DNA of 64,000 nucleotides from Chloroflexota bacterium (GTDB lineage: Bacteria > Chloroflexota > UBA11872 > VXNJ01): NCBI GenBank assembly GCA_026707405.1, contig JAPOWW010000021.1, forward strand, positions 285,188 to 349,187, read 5' to 3'. Of the stretch, positions 50,579 to 59,223 are shown piece after piece (position 1 is the first letter of the stretch; each line of letters starts with the position of its first letter). The notes under the pieces are model-generated. The model did not search any database. It was not told where the DNA came from and saw only the letters and a program-made list of their open reading frames with translations. The position numbers were made by a program, and so were the translations under genes.

Positions 50579-51613
50579 TTGGAATACAGGAACTTCGGCA
50601 ACTCGGACCTGGAAGTCTCCGTCATCGGGTTCGGGTGCTGGCCCATGGGCGGGACCCAGTACGGCGCGACCGACGACGACGAGGAAGTCGCGGCCGTCCA
50701 CAAGGCGCTCGACGCCGGCATAACCTGCTTCGACACCGCCGCCGCGTACGGTCCGGGCCACTCCGAGGAGGTGCTTGGAAAGGCGCTGGGCGCGCGCCGC
50801 AAGGACGTGGTGGTGGTGACCAAGTGCGGCATCGCCTTCAATCCCGAAACCGAGACGTTCGGGCGCGACAGCTCGCGGGAAGCCATAATGGCCGGCATCG
50901 ACAGGAGCCTGGGCCTGCTCGGCATGGATTACGTCGACCTGTACCTGATTCACTGGCCCGACCCGGACACGCCGATCGCCGAGTCGATGGGGGCGCTGCA
51001 AGAGTTGATCGACGCGGGCAAGATCCGCTACGCCGGTGTATCCAACTTCCAGCCGGACCTGCTGGCGGAGTGCAGAGAGACCCTGAACATCGTGGCCAAC
51101 CAGGTCGGCTACCACATGTTCGACCGCCGCATCGAGCGGGAGCTGATACCCCATTGCGAGCGCGAGGGGATCGGAATAATGGCCTACGGCTCGCTGGCGC
51201 ACGGCGTGCTGACCGGATCGATGTCGGCCGACACAACGTTTGAAGAGACCGACTGGAGAGCGACGGGCTATGCGTTCGGCCTGCCGCTCTTCCACGAGGA
51301 CCACTGGGGCAAGAATCTCGAGACCGTCGACCGCCTGAGCCAGGTAGCCGACGGGCTTGGCGTCTCGCTCCCAACCCTGGCGAGCGCGTGGGTGCTGCGA
51401 GACCCGACCGTCACGGTCAGCCTGATCGGTTTCCGCAGGCCGGAGGAAATAGACGACGCTCTGAAGGTCGCCGAGCTGCAAATTCCAGACGACGTACTCG
51501 AAGAGATCGACGCCATCTCCAACGAGGCGTTCGAGCGCCTGAATGCCGACCGCGAGTTCGACCCTCAAGACAGTCCTCCGAACCCGGAGAATCCGAATCC
51601 GACCAGGCGGTGA
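50579..51613 (+). CDS. Aldo/keto reductase
   Basis: A 344-residue TIM-barrel oxidoreductase. The TTG at 50579, seven bases after GGAGG, is preferred; a GTG six bases upstream is too close to the ribosome site. The tetrad is complete: FDTAAAYGPGHSEEVLG (Asp and Tyr), VTKCG (Lys), LIHWPDP (His). GVSNFQPDLL and the cofactor-end SLIGFRRPEEIDDAL are typical. It belongs to the family of YajO/Gcy1-like and 'aldo-keto reductase AKR11/12-like' enzymes; the substrate is unknown. An Asn/Pro-rich tail ends the protein. Confidence 0.88.
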   Translation: MEYRNFGNSDLEVSVIGFGCWPMGGTQYGATDDDEEVAAVHKALDAGITCFDTAAAYGPGHSEEVLGKALGARRKDVVVVTKCGIAFNPETETFGRDSSREAIMAGIDRSLGLLGMDYVDLYLIHWPDPDTPIAESMGALQELIDAGKIRYAGVSNFQPDLLAECRETLNIVANQVGYHMFDRRIERELIPHCEREGIGIMAYGSLAHGVLTGSMSADTTFEETDWRATGYAFGLPLFHEDHWGKNLETVDRLSQVADGLGVSLPTLASAWVLRDPTVTVSLIGFRRPEEIDDALKVAELQIPDDVLEEIDAISNEAFERLNADREFDPQDSPPNPENPNPTRR

Positions 51614-51643
51614 ACAACGCGGCCCCGACCGGCGGGGGTGTTA

Positions 51644-51658
51644 ATCTTGGAATACAGG
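51644..51658 (+). repeat. Fifteen-base copy of the aldo/keto reductase start
   Basis: ATCTTGGAATACAGG repeats 50576-50590, which includes the TTG start of the gene upstream; the bases before it (GCGGG-G-TG-T) are also similar. From its TTG it encodes only MEYRPH and a stop. It is 45 bases before lgt, so it may be a vestige of a duplication. Confidence 0.5.
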
Positions 51659-51702
51659 CCCCATTGAACCGCGCGCCGGACACATCTACGGAGACATAGA
51701 GG

Positions 51703-52503
51703 TTGCCGTATTACGAGATAGTCATCCCGTTCGATCCCAACATCACCGTCGGTCCGCTGACGCTGGCGTGGCATGCGCTGTTCTCGGCGCTCGGAATCGT
51801 GCTGGGCTACTGGATAGCGCGCGTCTACGCGCCCAAGGCCGGCGTGAAAGTCGAAGACGTCGACACGATAGCCGTGTGGTGCATCCTCGGCGGGCTCATC
51901 GGCGCCAGGGTGGTGTACGTGATCGACAACTGGAACCTGTTTTCGGGCAATCCGTTAAAGGTCTTCGAGGTCTGGTCCGGCGGCATGGCCGTTTGGGGCG
52001 GAATCCTGGGCGGCATATCGGGCGGCGTGATCTCCACGTTCATGGCGCGCCTGCCCCTGCCGGCGATGGCCGATCTCGGCGGCATGGGGCTGATCCTAGG
52101 GCAGGGAGTCGGGCGGATAGGCGACCTGATCAACGGCGAGCATCACGCCCTCGCCACCGACCTGCCGTGGGCGTTCCTGTACACGCATCCCAACACGCTG
52201 GCCACCCGCGACGCCACCGGCGCCACGTTCCCGGAGCATCCCGCCACGACCTACGAGCTGCTTTTCGACTTCATCATCATGGGCATCATGATGTACCTGA
52301 TGCGCCGTTGGGGTGGCACCGGCAGGGTCTTCTGGGTCTATATGGGACTCTATTCGCTGGGGCGGTTCCTGGTGAGCTTCCTGCGCGTCGATCCGTTTAT
52401 GGGGCCGTTGCAGCTAGCCCAGTGGCTGGGAATCATCGGCATGGTCCTCACGGTCTTGGTGCTGGTGCCCTCGTTCCGGAAGAAGGGGCTGGCCGGCCGC
52501 TAA
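51703..52503 (+). CDS. lgt: Prolipoprotein diacylglyceryl transferase
   Basis: A 266-residue membrane enzyme with about seven helices. ALGIVLGYWIAR and IGARVVYVIDNW, then GGMAVWGGILGG, precede the Lgt signature region GQGVGRIGDLINGEHH, where the conserved Arg, Asn and Glu are present, although the motif reads G-R-I-G-D-L-I-N instead of the more common G-R-x-G-N-F-x-N. The C-terminal R-F-L-x-x-F-L-R is also present. It attaches diacylglycerol to the lipobox cysteine of exported lipoproteins. It starts with TTG nine bases after GGAG. No lsp gene is nearby. Confidence 0.92.
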   Translation: MPYYEIVIPFDPNITVGPLTLAWHALFSALGIVLGYWIARVYAPKAGVKVEDVDTIAVWCILGGLIGARVVYVIDNWNLFSGNPLKVFEVWSGGMAVWGGILGGISGGVISTFMARLPLPAMADLGGMGLILGQGVGRIGDLINGEHHALATDLPWAFLYTHPNTLATRDATGATFPEHPATTYELLFDFIIMGIMMYLMRRWGGTGRVFWVYMGLYSLGRFLVSFLRVDPFMGPLQLAQWLGIIGMVLTVLVLVPSFRKKGLAGR

Positions 52504-52509
52504 TCGAGG

Positions 52510-53796
52510 CTATGTGGCCTGCCGCAGGGTCGGCCGCACACCCGCCAGGAACGCCGCCGCGATCACAACAAGCGCCGACGAGAGGTAGAGCGAGTACGGT
52601 GCGCCCGTGAACTCGGCCAGCGGTCCGACGATGAACCCGCCGAGCGGCCCAAATCCGATGACGGCGATGGTGCTGAGGCTCATCACGCGGCCCATGTACT
52701 CTCTCGGCGCGCGTAGCTGCAAGATGGTGCGCGTGGCCGTTATCAGAACGGTTCCGAGAACCCCGAGCAGGAAGAGCAGCACCAGACTCAGGACGTAGGA
52801 CTCGGAGCTTGCGAATCCGATCACCAGCAGCGCCATTACGACCGTTCCGCCAAGACTCAATACGCCGTTCGGCGGCAGCCTGATATTCATGCCGATCAGC
52901 ACCGCGCCGACTATCGAACCGGCGCCCGGCGCGGAGTTCATCATGCCGAGTCCCTGGATCCCCACGTCGAGGATGTCCTTGGCGAAGACCGGCAGCAGCG
53001 CGTGATAGGAGCGCCCGAAGAGACTGGTCGCCAGCGAGAGGATCATGACCATGATGATCAGCTCGTTGCGGCCGACGAACCTGAACCCGTCGAGCGCCGT
53101 TCTCAGGACCGATCCCCTGGTTCTGGAGGGGTCGAGGGGTGGTATGCGCATGAACGCCACCGCCACGATCACCGCGCCGAACGTAGCCGCATTGATGAAG
53201 AACGCCCCCGCCAGCGGAAGGCCCGCCTGGGCGACCAGAAATCCCGCCAGCGCGGGTCCGATGAACGCCCCGCCGGTGAACACGGCGGAATTCAGGGCCA
53301 CGGCGGGCCGCAGCTCGTCGCGCGGCACCAGGTCGGGAATGATGGCCTGGCGGGTGGGCTGGTCGAACGCGAGCGCGATCGCCGAAATGAAGCTGATCAC
53401 AAATATGTGCCAGACCTGAATCAGCTCCGTGGCAACCAGGATGGCCATCGTGAGCGCCAACAGCGTCGCCGCGCTTTGCATTATCCAGATGACCTTGCGC
53501 CGGTCCAGCCGGTCGGCCAGCACGCCGCCGAAGAACGGCAAGACGATCATCGGAATGGCAAACGCGCCGAAGACGGTTCCGAGCGCGAGCGCCGAACCGG
53601 TCAACTCGTACACCAGCCAGGCCTGGACGGTCTGGGCCATCCACGTGCCAGTATTGGAAAACAGCAAGCTGAAGAAGAGCAACGCAAACCCGCGATGGCG
53701 CAGCACCGGCGGCGGGAATCCGCGCCTGCGGCTTGCGGAGTCCGGTTGCGCGACGGGTTCGGGACCGGCTATCCCGACCCCGGCTCGATCCGTCAA
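52510..53796 (-). CDS. MFS transporter, EntS/Tap-like drug or siderophore exporter
   Basis: A 428-residue protein with twelve predicted helices. The conserved MFS loop between helices 2 and 3 reads GGVLADRLDRRKVI, and the matching loop in the second half is degenerate. An N-terminal cytoplasmic segment rich in Pro/Arg precedes helix 1. FFSLLFSNTGTWMAQTVQAWLVYELTGS is characteristic of the MFS_3/EntS group that exports enterobactin or antibiotics. The TTG start has no clear ribosome site, so the true start may be slightly different. It is convergent with lgt, six bases apart. Confidence 0.85.
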   Translation of the reverse strand: MTDRAGVGIAGPEPVAQPDSASRRRGFPPPVLRHRGFALLFFSLLFSNTGTWMAQTVQAWLVYELTGSALALGTVFGAFAIPMIVLPFFGGVLADRLDRRKVIWIMQSAATLLALTMAILVATELIQVWHIFVISFISAIALAFDQPTRQAIIPDLVPRDELRPAVALNSAVFTGGAFIGPALAGFLVAQAGLPLAGAFFINAATFGAVIVAVAFMRIPPLDPSRTRGSVLRTALDGFRFVGRNELIIMVMILSLATSLFGRSYHALLPVFAKDILDVGIQGLGMMNSAPGAGSIVGAVLIGMNIRLPPNGVLSLGGTVVMALLVIGFASSESYVLSLVLLFLLGVLGTVLITATRTILQLRAPREYMGRVMSLSTIAVIGFGPLGGFIVGPLAEFTGAPYSLYLSSALVVIAAAFLAGVRPTLRQAT

Positions 53797-53856
53797 TGCG
53801 CTAGAGCTAACGTGGAGGCGGCGCGCTCGCTATACGCACGCGCGGTCGGGCAGCGG

Positions 53857-54267
53857 TCACTCGGGAACATTGCCCCGTCCCTTGCGCTCAGGCCCGATCC
53901 AAACCTCGTCGCCCATGCCGAAGAACCGGTAGCGATAGCGCATCTCGTCGAGGAAATCGCCAACCAGCGGCGCGGTCAGCAGGCAGTATTTGAACCATAT
54001 CCTCTGAATCACGCCCAGCTCCGCGACGAACGCCAACTCCTCCCGGACCATCAGACCGGGATACTGCGACCGCCGTTGTTCGACGGGTCTGTGGGACCCA
54101 GGCTTGGCGGCCAGTTCCTCGCTGTACCACTTGTTCAGGCGCTCGCCGAGCATCTTGTATTCGCGCGCCACGACGCGCCGCCAGACAAAATAGAAAAGCC
54201 GCTCGATGGGGCGACCGAGGAAGTCCGACTCGTATTCGGAGAACATATCCGGTCCGAGTAGCGACAC
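53857..54267 (-). CDS. Unknown protein, 5' end uncertain
   Basis: I do not recognise it. From the GTG at 54267 it has 136 residues with many Trp/Tyr/Arg (FYFVWRRVVAREYKMLGERL and RYRYRFFGMGDEVWIG). The frame stays open upstream to a stop at about 54364, reading LAPEQLPTWWRVVSLL just before the GTG; this looks like real coding sequence, but the extension has no ATG, GTG or TTG. So the gene is either broken at its 5' end or starts from an unusual codon. A hydrophobic stretch (LGVIQRIWFKYCLLTAPLVG) may be membrane-associated. Confidence 0.5.
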   Translation of the reverse strand: MSLLGPDMFSEYESDFLGRPIERLFYFVWRRVVAREYKMLGERLNKWYSEELAAKPGSHRPVEQRRSQYPGLMVREELAFVAELGVIQRIWFKYCLLTAPLVGDFLDEMRYRYRFFGMGDEVWIGPERKGRGNVPE

Positions 54268-54466
54268 GACCCGCCACCAGGTGGGAAGCTGCTCCGGCGC
54301 CAGACTTTCTTGCGACGAAATGACGGATACCCCCCAGCCACGTACCAGTTGGTGGATATCCTACGCCTAACTCGGTTTTTGTACGCGGCCTGACGGACCA
54401 AAATGGTGAACATTCGTCCCCAGGGCCGCGCGGCGGCTCCATCAACAGCCCTGATGGGAACCGCCG

Positions 54467-55642
54467 CTAGCCTTTCAGGACCGCAACGGGCCGGAGACGC
54501 CGGACCGGCGCTACCAGCTCGGACTGACTGCTCATCACCATGTCCACGTCCTTGTACGACCAGCCGGACTCCTCGACAAGCCCCGACTTGCTGGCCTTGT
54601 GGACTATGTTCAGTCGGTCCATCTCGCGGGCGACCTGCTGCGGCGTGAAGCTGCGCTTGCTCTGCCCGCGGCCCATCTTGCGGCCCGCGCCGTGGGCGCT
54701 GCTTCTGAAGCTCTCGGCGAGTCCCAGCCCGCGTCCCACGTAGCTCGCGGTCGCCATGCTGCCGGGCACCAGGACCGCGTCTCCCGTTTCGGCCCGCACC
54801 GCGCCCTTGCGGTGCACCCACACTTCCTTGCCGTAGTGGGTCTCTTTCTCGGCGTAGTTGTGATGGATGTCGATCCGCTCGCCTTCGTCAATCTTGCCCA
54901 GAACCTGCCGCGCGGCGCGCATAATTTCATTCATCATCAGCCGGCGGTTTTCGCGGGCGTAGTCCTGGCAAAAGCTCATCTCGGCCAGGTAGCTGTCACC
55001 GTCGGAACCATCGCCTAGCTCCAGCCACGACAGGTTGGCGTCGCGGAGGCGCTTGACCGAGCGGTCGCGCTTTCGGCGGCTCTTGGAGCGCCTGCTGTAG
55101 TGAGTGCACACGCGGAGGCCAACGTTTCGCGATCCCGAATGGATCATCACCCACATCCACCCCTCCTCGTCGGCCTGGAATTCGATGAAGTGGTTGCCCG
55201 ACCCGAGCGTGCCTAGCTGGCGCTCCGCCCGGTCGCGGTTCGCCAGGACCACCGGCAGATTGGGCAGATTGGAAAACAACCGGCTCTTGAGCGGGCGCTT
55301 GCGGGTCTTGGGGCCGACCGGGACGCGCGACGAAACGTTATCGAGCAGCCTGCCGAGATCGCCCCGGCGCACGTCGCGGGCGTTCACGCCGAGGCTGCAA
55401 GTCGCCACGCCGCATCCGATGTCGTTGCCGACGGCGTAGGGAATCAGCGCATTTTCGATTGCCGCCACGCCGCCGACGGGGATTCCGTAGCCGACGTGCG
55501 CGTCGGGCATAAGAGCTACGTGGTGGAAGCTGACGGGCAGGTTGGCGACGTTCTCCGCCTGCGTTATGCATTCGGGCTGGATCGCGTCCATGGGAGCGAA
55601 CACGTGAACGGGAATACGGGCCGTGTTTACGATTTCCGCCAT
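54467..55642 (-). CDS. rtcB: RNA-splicing ligase RtcB
   Basis: A 391-residue protein from the ATG at 55642; 44 upstream residues in frame do not belong to the family. HHVALMPDAHVGYGIPVGG, then VGNDIGCGVATC with the manganese-binding Asp/Cys, GSGNHFIEF, HSGSRNVG and the guanylylated histidine in SSAHGAGRKMGR are the RtcB landmarks. It joins 2',3'-cyclic-phosphate or 3'-phosphate RNA ends to 5'-OH ends using GTP. It is shorter than the E. coli enzyme by about 20 residues, but all metal ligands appear present. No archease or RNA cyclase gene is adjacent. Confidence 0.92.
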   Translation of the reverse strand: MAEIVNTARIPVHVFAPMDAIQPECITQAENVANLPVSFHHVALMPDAHVGYGIPVGGVAAIENALIPYAVGNDIGCGVATCSLGVNARDVRRGDLGRLLDNVSSRVPVGPKTRKRPLKSRLFSNLPNLPVVLANRDRAERQLGTLGSGNHFIEFQADEEGWMWVMIHSGSRNVGLRVCTHYSRRSKSRRKRDRSVKRLRDANLSWLELGDGSDGDSYLAEMSFCQDYARENRRLMMNEIMRAARQVLGKIDEGERIDIHHNYAEKETHYGKEVWVHRKGAVRAETGDAVLVPGSMATASYVGRGLGLAESFRSSAHGAGRKMGRGQSKRSFTPQQVAREMDRLNIVHKASKSGLVEESGWSYKDVDMVMSSQSELVAPVRRLRPVAVLKG

Positions 55643-55755
55643 AGTCGATAATCCACTAGTTTGGACGGACCAATAGTTCCGCACGCTGGATGCCGGCCCG
55701 AGCGGACCGGGCCGCCATTTTACGCGAGCGGTGCACACGCTGGAGTCGCAGTCGA

Positions 55756-56151
55756 ATGTCTCAAAGAGGCGCATCGGGCCGGTTTGGCAGGTATTTCACT
55801 CTCGACGACGCCCTGACCATCCTTCCCGAGATTCGAGGCCGGCTTCTACAAATCAGCCGGAAGCGGGCCGAGTTAAGAGGACTCGCCGCCGAGCTGGAAA
55901 CAACGGTGCGGGGAAATGGACAGTCGCAAGACGCGCAGCCGCAGTTCCTAAAGTTGGTCAGGGAGCTGGAGGGATTGGTCCATGAGGTGCAGGAGCGCGG
56001 CGTAATAGTCCGTGACCTGGACACGGGCCTTATCGACTTCCCTTCTATCCGCGAGGGCGAGGAGATATTCCTGTGCTACCGGCTTGGAGAGGAGACGATC
56101 GAGTTCTGGCACGGTCTGGAGGAGGGATTTCCGGGTCGGAAGCCCCTCTAG
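55756..56151 (+). CDS. DUF2203-family protein
   Basis: A 131-residue protein from the ATG at 55756. FTLDDALTILPEIRGRLLQI is the helix-forming N-terminal motif of DUF2203, and the C-terminal part GVIVRDLDTGLIDFPSIREG, then EIFLCYRLGEETIEFWHGLEEGF, is its diagnostic signature (G-x-x-D-F-P, L-C-W/Y-R-L-G-E, F-W-H-x-x-x-x-G-F-x-G-R). The function is not known. A helical part lies between. It is divergent from rtcB. Confidence 0.85.
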   Translation: MSQRGASGRFGRYFTLDDALTILPEIRGRLLQISRKRAELRGLAAELETTVRGNGQSQDAQPQFLKLVRELEGLVHEVQERGVIVRDLDTGLIDFPSIREGEEIFLCYRLGEETIEFWHGLEEGFPGRKPL

Positions 56152-56226
56152 CGGCCTGCCGCCGCGAGGCTCATCAAGCCGGTCCGACTCAGACGGCCTG
56201 AATACCAGGCCGTACATTGCAAGTCG

Positions 56227-57663
56227 CTAGCCGCCGAGAGGCAGATCGAACGTAATTGTCGTTCCCTCGCCGACGGCGCTTTGCACCCGAATGGACCCGC
56301 CGTGGGCCTCGACCAACTGCTTCGCTATCGTGAGGCCGAGGCCCGCGCCGCCGGTGGACCGGCTGCGCGACGGATCTACCCGATAGAACCTCTCGAAGAT
56401 GTGCGGGACGTCCTCGGCGGGCACTCCCTCGCCGGTATCGGCCACCGAGACCGTGGCGACGGCGGATCCGATGCCGGCTGATACGGTCACCGTGCCTCCG
56501 GCAGGCGTGTGGCGAATGGCATTGTCCAAAAGGTTACCGACCACCTGAGAGATCCTCGTCCAATCAAACTCCAAGCTCGGCGACTCCGGCGGAAGATCAA
56601 TCACCAACGCCACGCCCTTGGACTCCGCCCTCGCCCGGACTCCTTCAACAGACGTTCTTACAACTTCGGATAGCGAACCGGGCTCGCGGTTCAGCCCAAG
56701 TTCGCCGGCCTCGGTCTCGGCGAGAAGGCGCAGGTCGTCGACTAGATCGTTCAGATACAAGACCTGCTGGTGGATGGTATCCAGGGTTTCCGGATCCGGT
56801 TTGAGCACGCCGTCGCGTACGGCTTCGACGTAGCCCCGGATGTTCGAAAGCGGGGTCCTGAGCTCGTGGGCCGCGTCGGCCACCATGTTGCGCCGTTGAC
56901 GTTCGGCGCTTTCCAGACCGTCGGCCATGGCGTTGAAAGTCCTGGCCAGCTCTCCGATCTCATCCCGTCCTTCTGCAGTCACGCGCTGGGACAGGTCGCC
57001 CCGGCCCATGCGCCTGGCGGCGGACGTGAGCGTGCGGACGGACCTCAGCATCCGTCTCGACGTCAGAGATATGAGCAGCAGGCCGGCGGCCCCGGCGGCC
57101 CCACCCGCCCACAGGAGCGACCGGTGTGTCACCTCGGCGAACCGCGACCAGAGCGGCGCTTCAAGCTGACCGGCATCCACGACCACGGCCGAGACCCTCG
57201 GTCCTCCGAAACCTGGCGGCCGTGAGAATGCACCCTTGTCAAAAACATCGCGGCCGGCGTGTCTACGTTCCTTCTCGATGTAGAGGCTGCCGACCTGCCT
57301 ACCGTCGACCACTATGGGCATGAAGTCGGATTTCCGCATTCTGTCGAATCTGAAAGTTTCGCTGGAGGTGGCGGCAACGGGCATTCCGTCCTCGCCCAGC
57401 AGGATTATGGTGCGCCCCAGGGCGAAACTCGTACGCTCCAGTACGGGCTGGAGGCCGCTCCAGTCTCCGTTGTGTGAATAGAAGCGCGCCAGAATCTCTT
57501 GAACTCGAAACGACTGCGCCCGGTCGGTCCGATCCTGAAGATGCTTGGCCTGCCTGTTGGCCTCCAGACCTATGTAGGCCCCAACGCCTCCCAGGACCAG
57601 CGCCAGCACCAGCGCAAAGCTTGCCACAAGCCTGAACTGGAGGCTGAACAGCCAGCTAGGCAT
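56227..57663 (-). CDS. Sensor histidine kinase
   Basis: A 478-residue kinase from the ATG at 57663, which overlaps the response-regulator stop by eight bases. It has a membrane helix (LVASFALVLALVLGGVGAYI), a periplasmic sensor of about 140 residues, a second helix (LLWAGGAAGAAGLLLISL), a HAMP linker, the phospho-acceptor box DAAHELRTPLSNIRGYVEAV, and an ATPase domain with NLLDNAIRHTP, DTGEGVP and GGAGLGLTIAKQLVEAHGG. The full set of kinase motifs is intact. The signal is unknown; the DUF2680 protein upstream of the pair may be a target or sensor partner, as CpxP is to CpxA. Confidence 0.92.
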   Translation of the reverse strand: MPSWLFSLQFRLVASFALVLALVLGGVGAYIGLEANRQAKHLQDRTDRAQSFRVQEILARFYSHNGDWSGLQPVLERTSFALGRTIILLGEDGMPVAATSSETFRFDRMRKSDFMPIVVDGRQVGSLYIEKERRHAGRDVFDKGAFSRPPGFGGPRVSAVVVDAGQLEAPLWSRFAEVTHRSLLWAGGAAGAAGLLLISLTSRRMLRSVRTLTSAARRMGRGDLSQRVTAEGRDEIGELARTFNAMADGLESAERQRRNMVADAAHELRTPLSNIRGYVEAVRDGVLKPDPETLDTIHQQVLYLNDLVDDLRLLAETEAGELGLNREPGSLSEVVRTSVEGVRARAESKGVALVIDLPPESPSLEFDWTRISQVVGNLLDNAIRHTPAGGTVTVSAGIGSAVATVSVADTGEGVPAEDVPHIFERFYRVDPSRSRSTGGAGLGLTIAKQLVEAHGGSIRVQSAVGEGTTITFDLPLGG

Positions 57664-58345
57664 CACCGAACCTGTAGCCGACGCCGTAGGCCGTGTGGAT
57701 GTACTCCCGCGCTCCACGCTCGACGCCGAGCTTGCGCCTGAGATTGGCCACGTGCGCGTCGACCGTCCGGTCGAAGCCGTCGAAGTCGTATCCGAATGCT
57801 CCGTCGATGATCTGTTCCCGCGTGAAAGTGCGGCCCGGCTCGCGCACGAACATGGCGAGAATGCGGAATTCGGTAGGCGTCAACGAGACCGCCGCGCCGC
57901 GAACTCGTACCGCGTATTGCTTGAGGCCGACTGTCACGTCGCCGTAGCTGATCTCCTCCGGTCCGCTCTCGGTTGCCTCCCAAGCGGTGCGGCGCAGCAC
58001 CGCCCTCACCCGCGCGGCGAGCTCCCTGGGACTGAATGGCTTGATTACGTAGTCGTCGGCGCCGAGATCCAGGCCGTCGAGCCGGTCTTTTTCATCAACC
58101 CGTGCCGTGAGCATCAGGATTGGCACGGCTGACTCCTTGCGGAGGCTGCGACAGATGTCCATGCCGTTCATGCCCGGAAGCATCAGATCGAGCACGATGA
58201 GGTCCGGAGTGGCCTTTCTCGCGAGCGCAAGCCCTTCGAGGCCGTTCGACGCCTCCAGGACCTTGTGACCGTCACGGGACAGATACAGGCCGACCAGCCG
58301 GCGAGTGTCGGAGTCGTCTTCGATTATCAGTACCGTGCGTGCCAT
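57656..58345 (-). CDS. OmpR/PhoB-family response regulator
   Basis: A 229-residue regulator. The receiver domain has IIEDDSDTRRL, the phospho-acceptor Asp in LIVLDLMLPGMNG, LTARVDEKD and YVIKPFSPREL. The winged-helix output domain ends in FDRTVDAHVANLRRKLG and IHTAYGVGYRF. Paired with the downstream kinase by an eight-base overlap. It is preceded by the DUF2680 gene on the same strand (271 bases away), with a strong hairpin between the two. Confidence 0.95.
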   Translation of the reverse strand: MARTVLIIEDDSDTRRLVGLYLSRDGHKVLEASNGLEGLALARKATPDLIVLDLMLPGMNGMDICRSLRKESAVPILMLTARVDEKDRLDGLDLGADDYVIKPFSPRELAARVRAVLRRTAWEATESGPEEISYGDVTVGLKQYAVRVRGAAVSLTPTEFRILAMFVREPGRTFTREQIIDGAFGYDFDGFDRTVDAHVANLRRKLGVERGAREYIHTAYGVGYRFGDA

Positions 58346-58497
58346 TGGTCGATTGCGCCAGCCTGCTTGACTTTTCAGGTCGAAACGGCTCCGGATGCCC
58401 GATCAGTCGAGCGTCCGCCTCATTGACTCTAATGCAAGAATGTGAAGGATTCATGAAGGTAGGCACCTGGCAGGCCGCCGGCTTGTCCGACCGTGAG

Positions 58498-58530
58498 GAA
58501 GCCTTGCCCGCAGCCGACGGGCAAGGCTTC
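58498..58530. terminator. 13-bp perfect hairpin between DUF2680 gene and response regulator
   Basis: GAAGCCTTGCCCG (58498-58510) and CGGGCAAGGCTTC (58518-58530) pair perfectly around a 7-base loop. It is the strongest stem in the window. It follows the stop of the DUF2680 gene by 86 bases and precedes the regulator, so it may separate the two transcripts. No T-run is present on either side. Confidence 0.55.
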
Positions 58531-58616
58531 CTGATGAGGGAGGGGAGACGGGTGTCGGGAGGCGGGGTCAGACCCCCGTCACAGCCCCATAGTGGTTTAG
58601 GCCGCTTGACCGGAAC

Positions 58617-59033
58617 TCACTGAACGGTCCCGGTGCTTTCACTCGGGGGCGCGTCATGGCCTCTGTCCCAGTGCCAGCCGCGATGATATCCACCGCCATG
58701 GTGGCCTCGCTTGCCGAACTTCTTGAACGCGCCGTCCGGCCTCGACTCGACCCAGGCCTTGTACTCGTCGGCCTGCTCCTGCGTTATGCGGCCGCTCTCG
58801 ACCATCCGGTCCAGCTTTTCTTGCAGCCGCTCGCTGAACATCTCCTGGCGAGCCTGGTCCATGGCGTCCTGAACACGCGTCTCCTCTAACCCGAGTATCT
58901 CGGCTACTCTGCCTGCGAAGCTCTTCATCATTGAATCTTCGTCCGCCTCCTGCGCCAGTACGACGCCCCCCGCGATACCCAGGGCCATCAAAGCGGCCAG
59001 GACCGTGCCTATCAACCAACGCCTTCGGGTCAT
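58617..59033 (-). CDS. Exported DUF2680/YckD-like protein
   Basis: A 138-residue protein from the ATG at 59033, six to eight bases after AAGGAG. A signal peptide (MTRRRWLIGTVLAALMALG, cleavage near VVLAQEA) leads to a helical hairpin: VAEILGLEETRVQDAMDQAR, then LQEKLDRMVESGRITQEQAD, with the repeating V-E-x-G-x-I-T-x-E-Q-A-D motif of DUF2680. The C-terminus is His/Gly-rich (HHGGGYHRGWHWDRGHD), which might bind metal. Proteins of this kind resemble CpxP/Spy-type periplasmic stress proteins in size and layout; here it lies next to a two-component system. Confidence 0.75.
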   Translation of the reverse strand: MTRRRWLIGTVLAALMALGIAGGVVLAQEADEDSMMKSFAGRVAEILGLEETRVQDAMDQARQEMFSERLQEKLDRMVESGRITQEQADEYKAWVESRPDGAFKKFGKRGHHGGGYHRGWHWDRGHDAPPSESTGTVQ

Positions 59034-59223
59034 TCCGCGATCTCCTTTCGAGGACTGATTTTCAACATGCTTCACCCTATCGAGCGCATGTGAAGAAAAT
59101 TCAAAGGAGTGGCAAATGTGCGATGGAGGGGGCTACCCCGAAAGAGAACCGGAACCCCGCCGGGCGGGTCTGGGCTATTTGGTTAACGCGGGAGCGGAGG
59201 TGCCCCCCGCTCCCTCAACAGCG

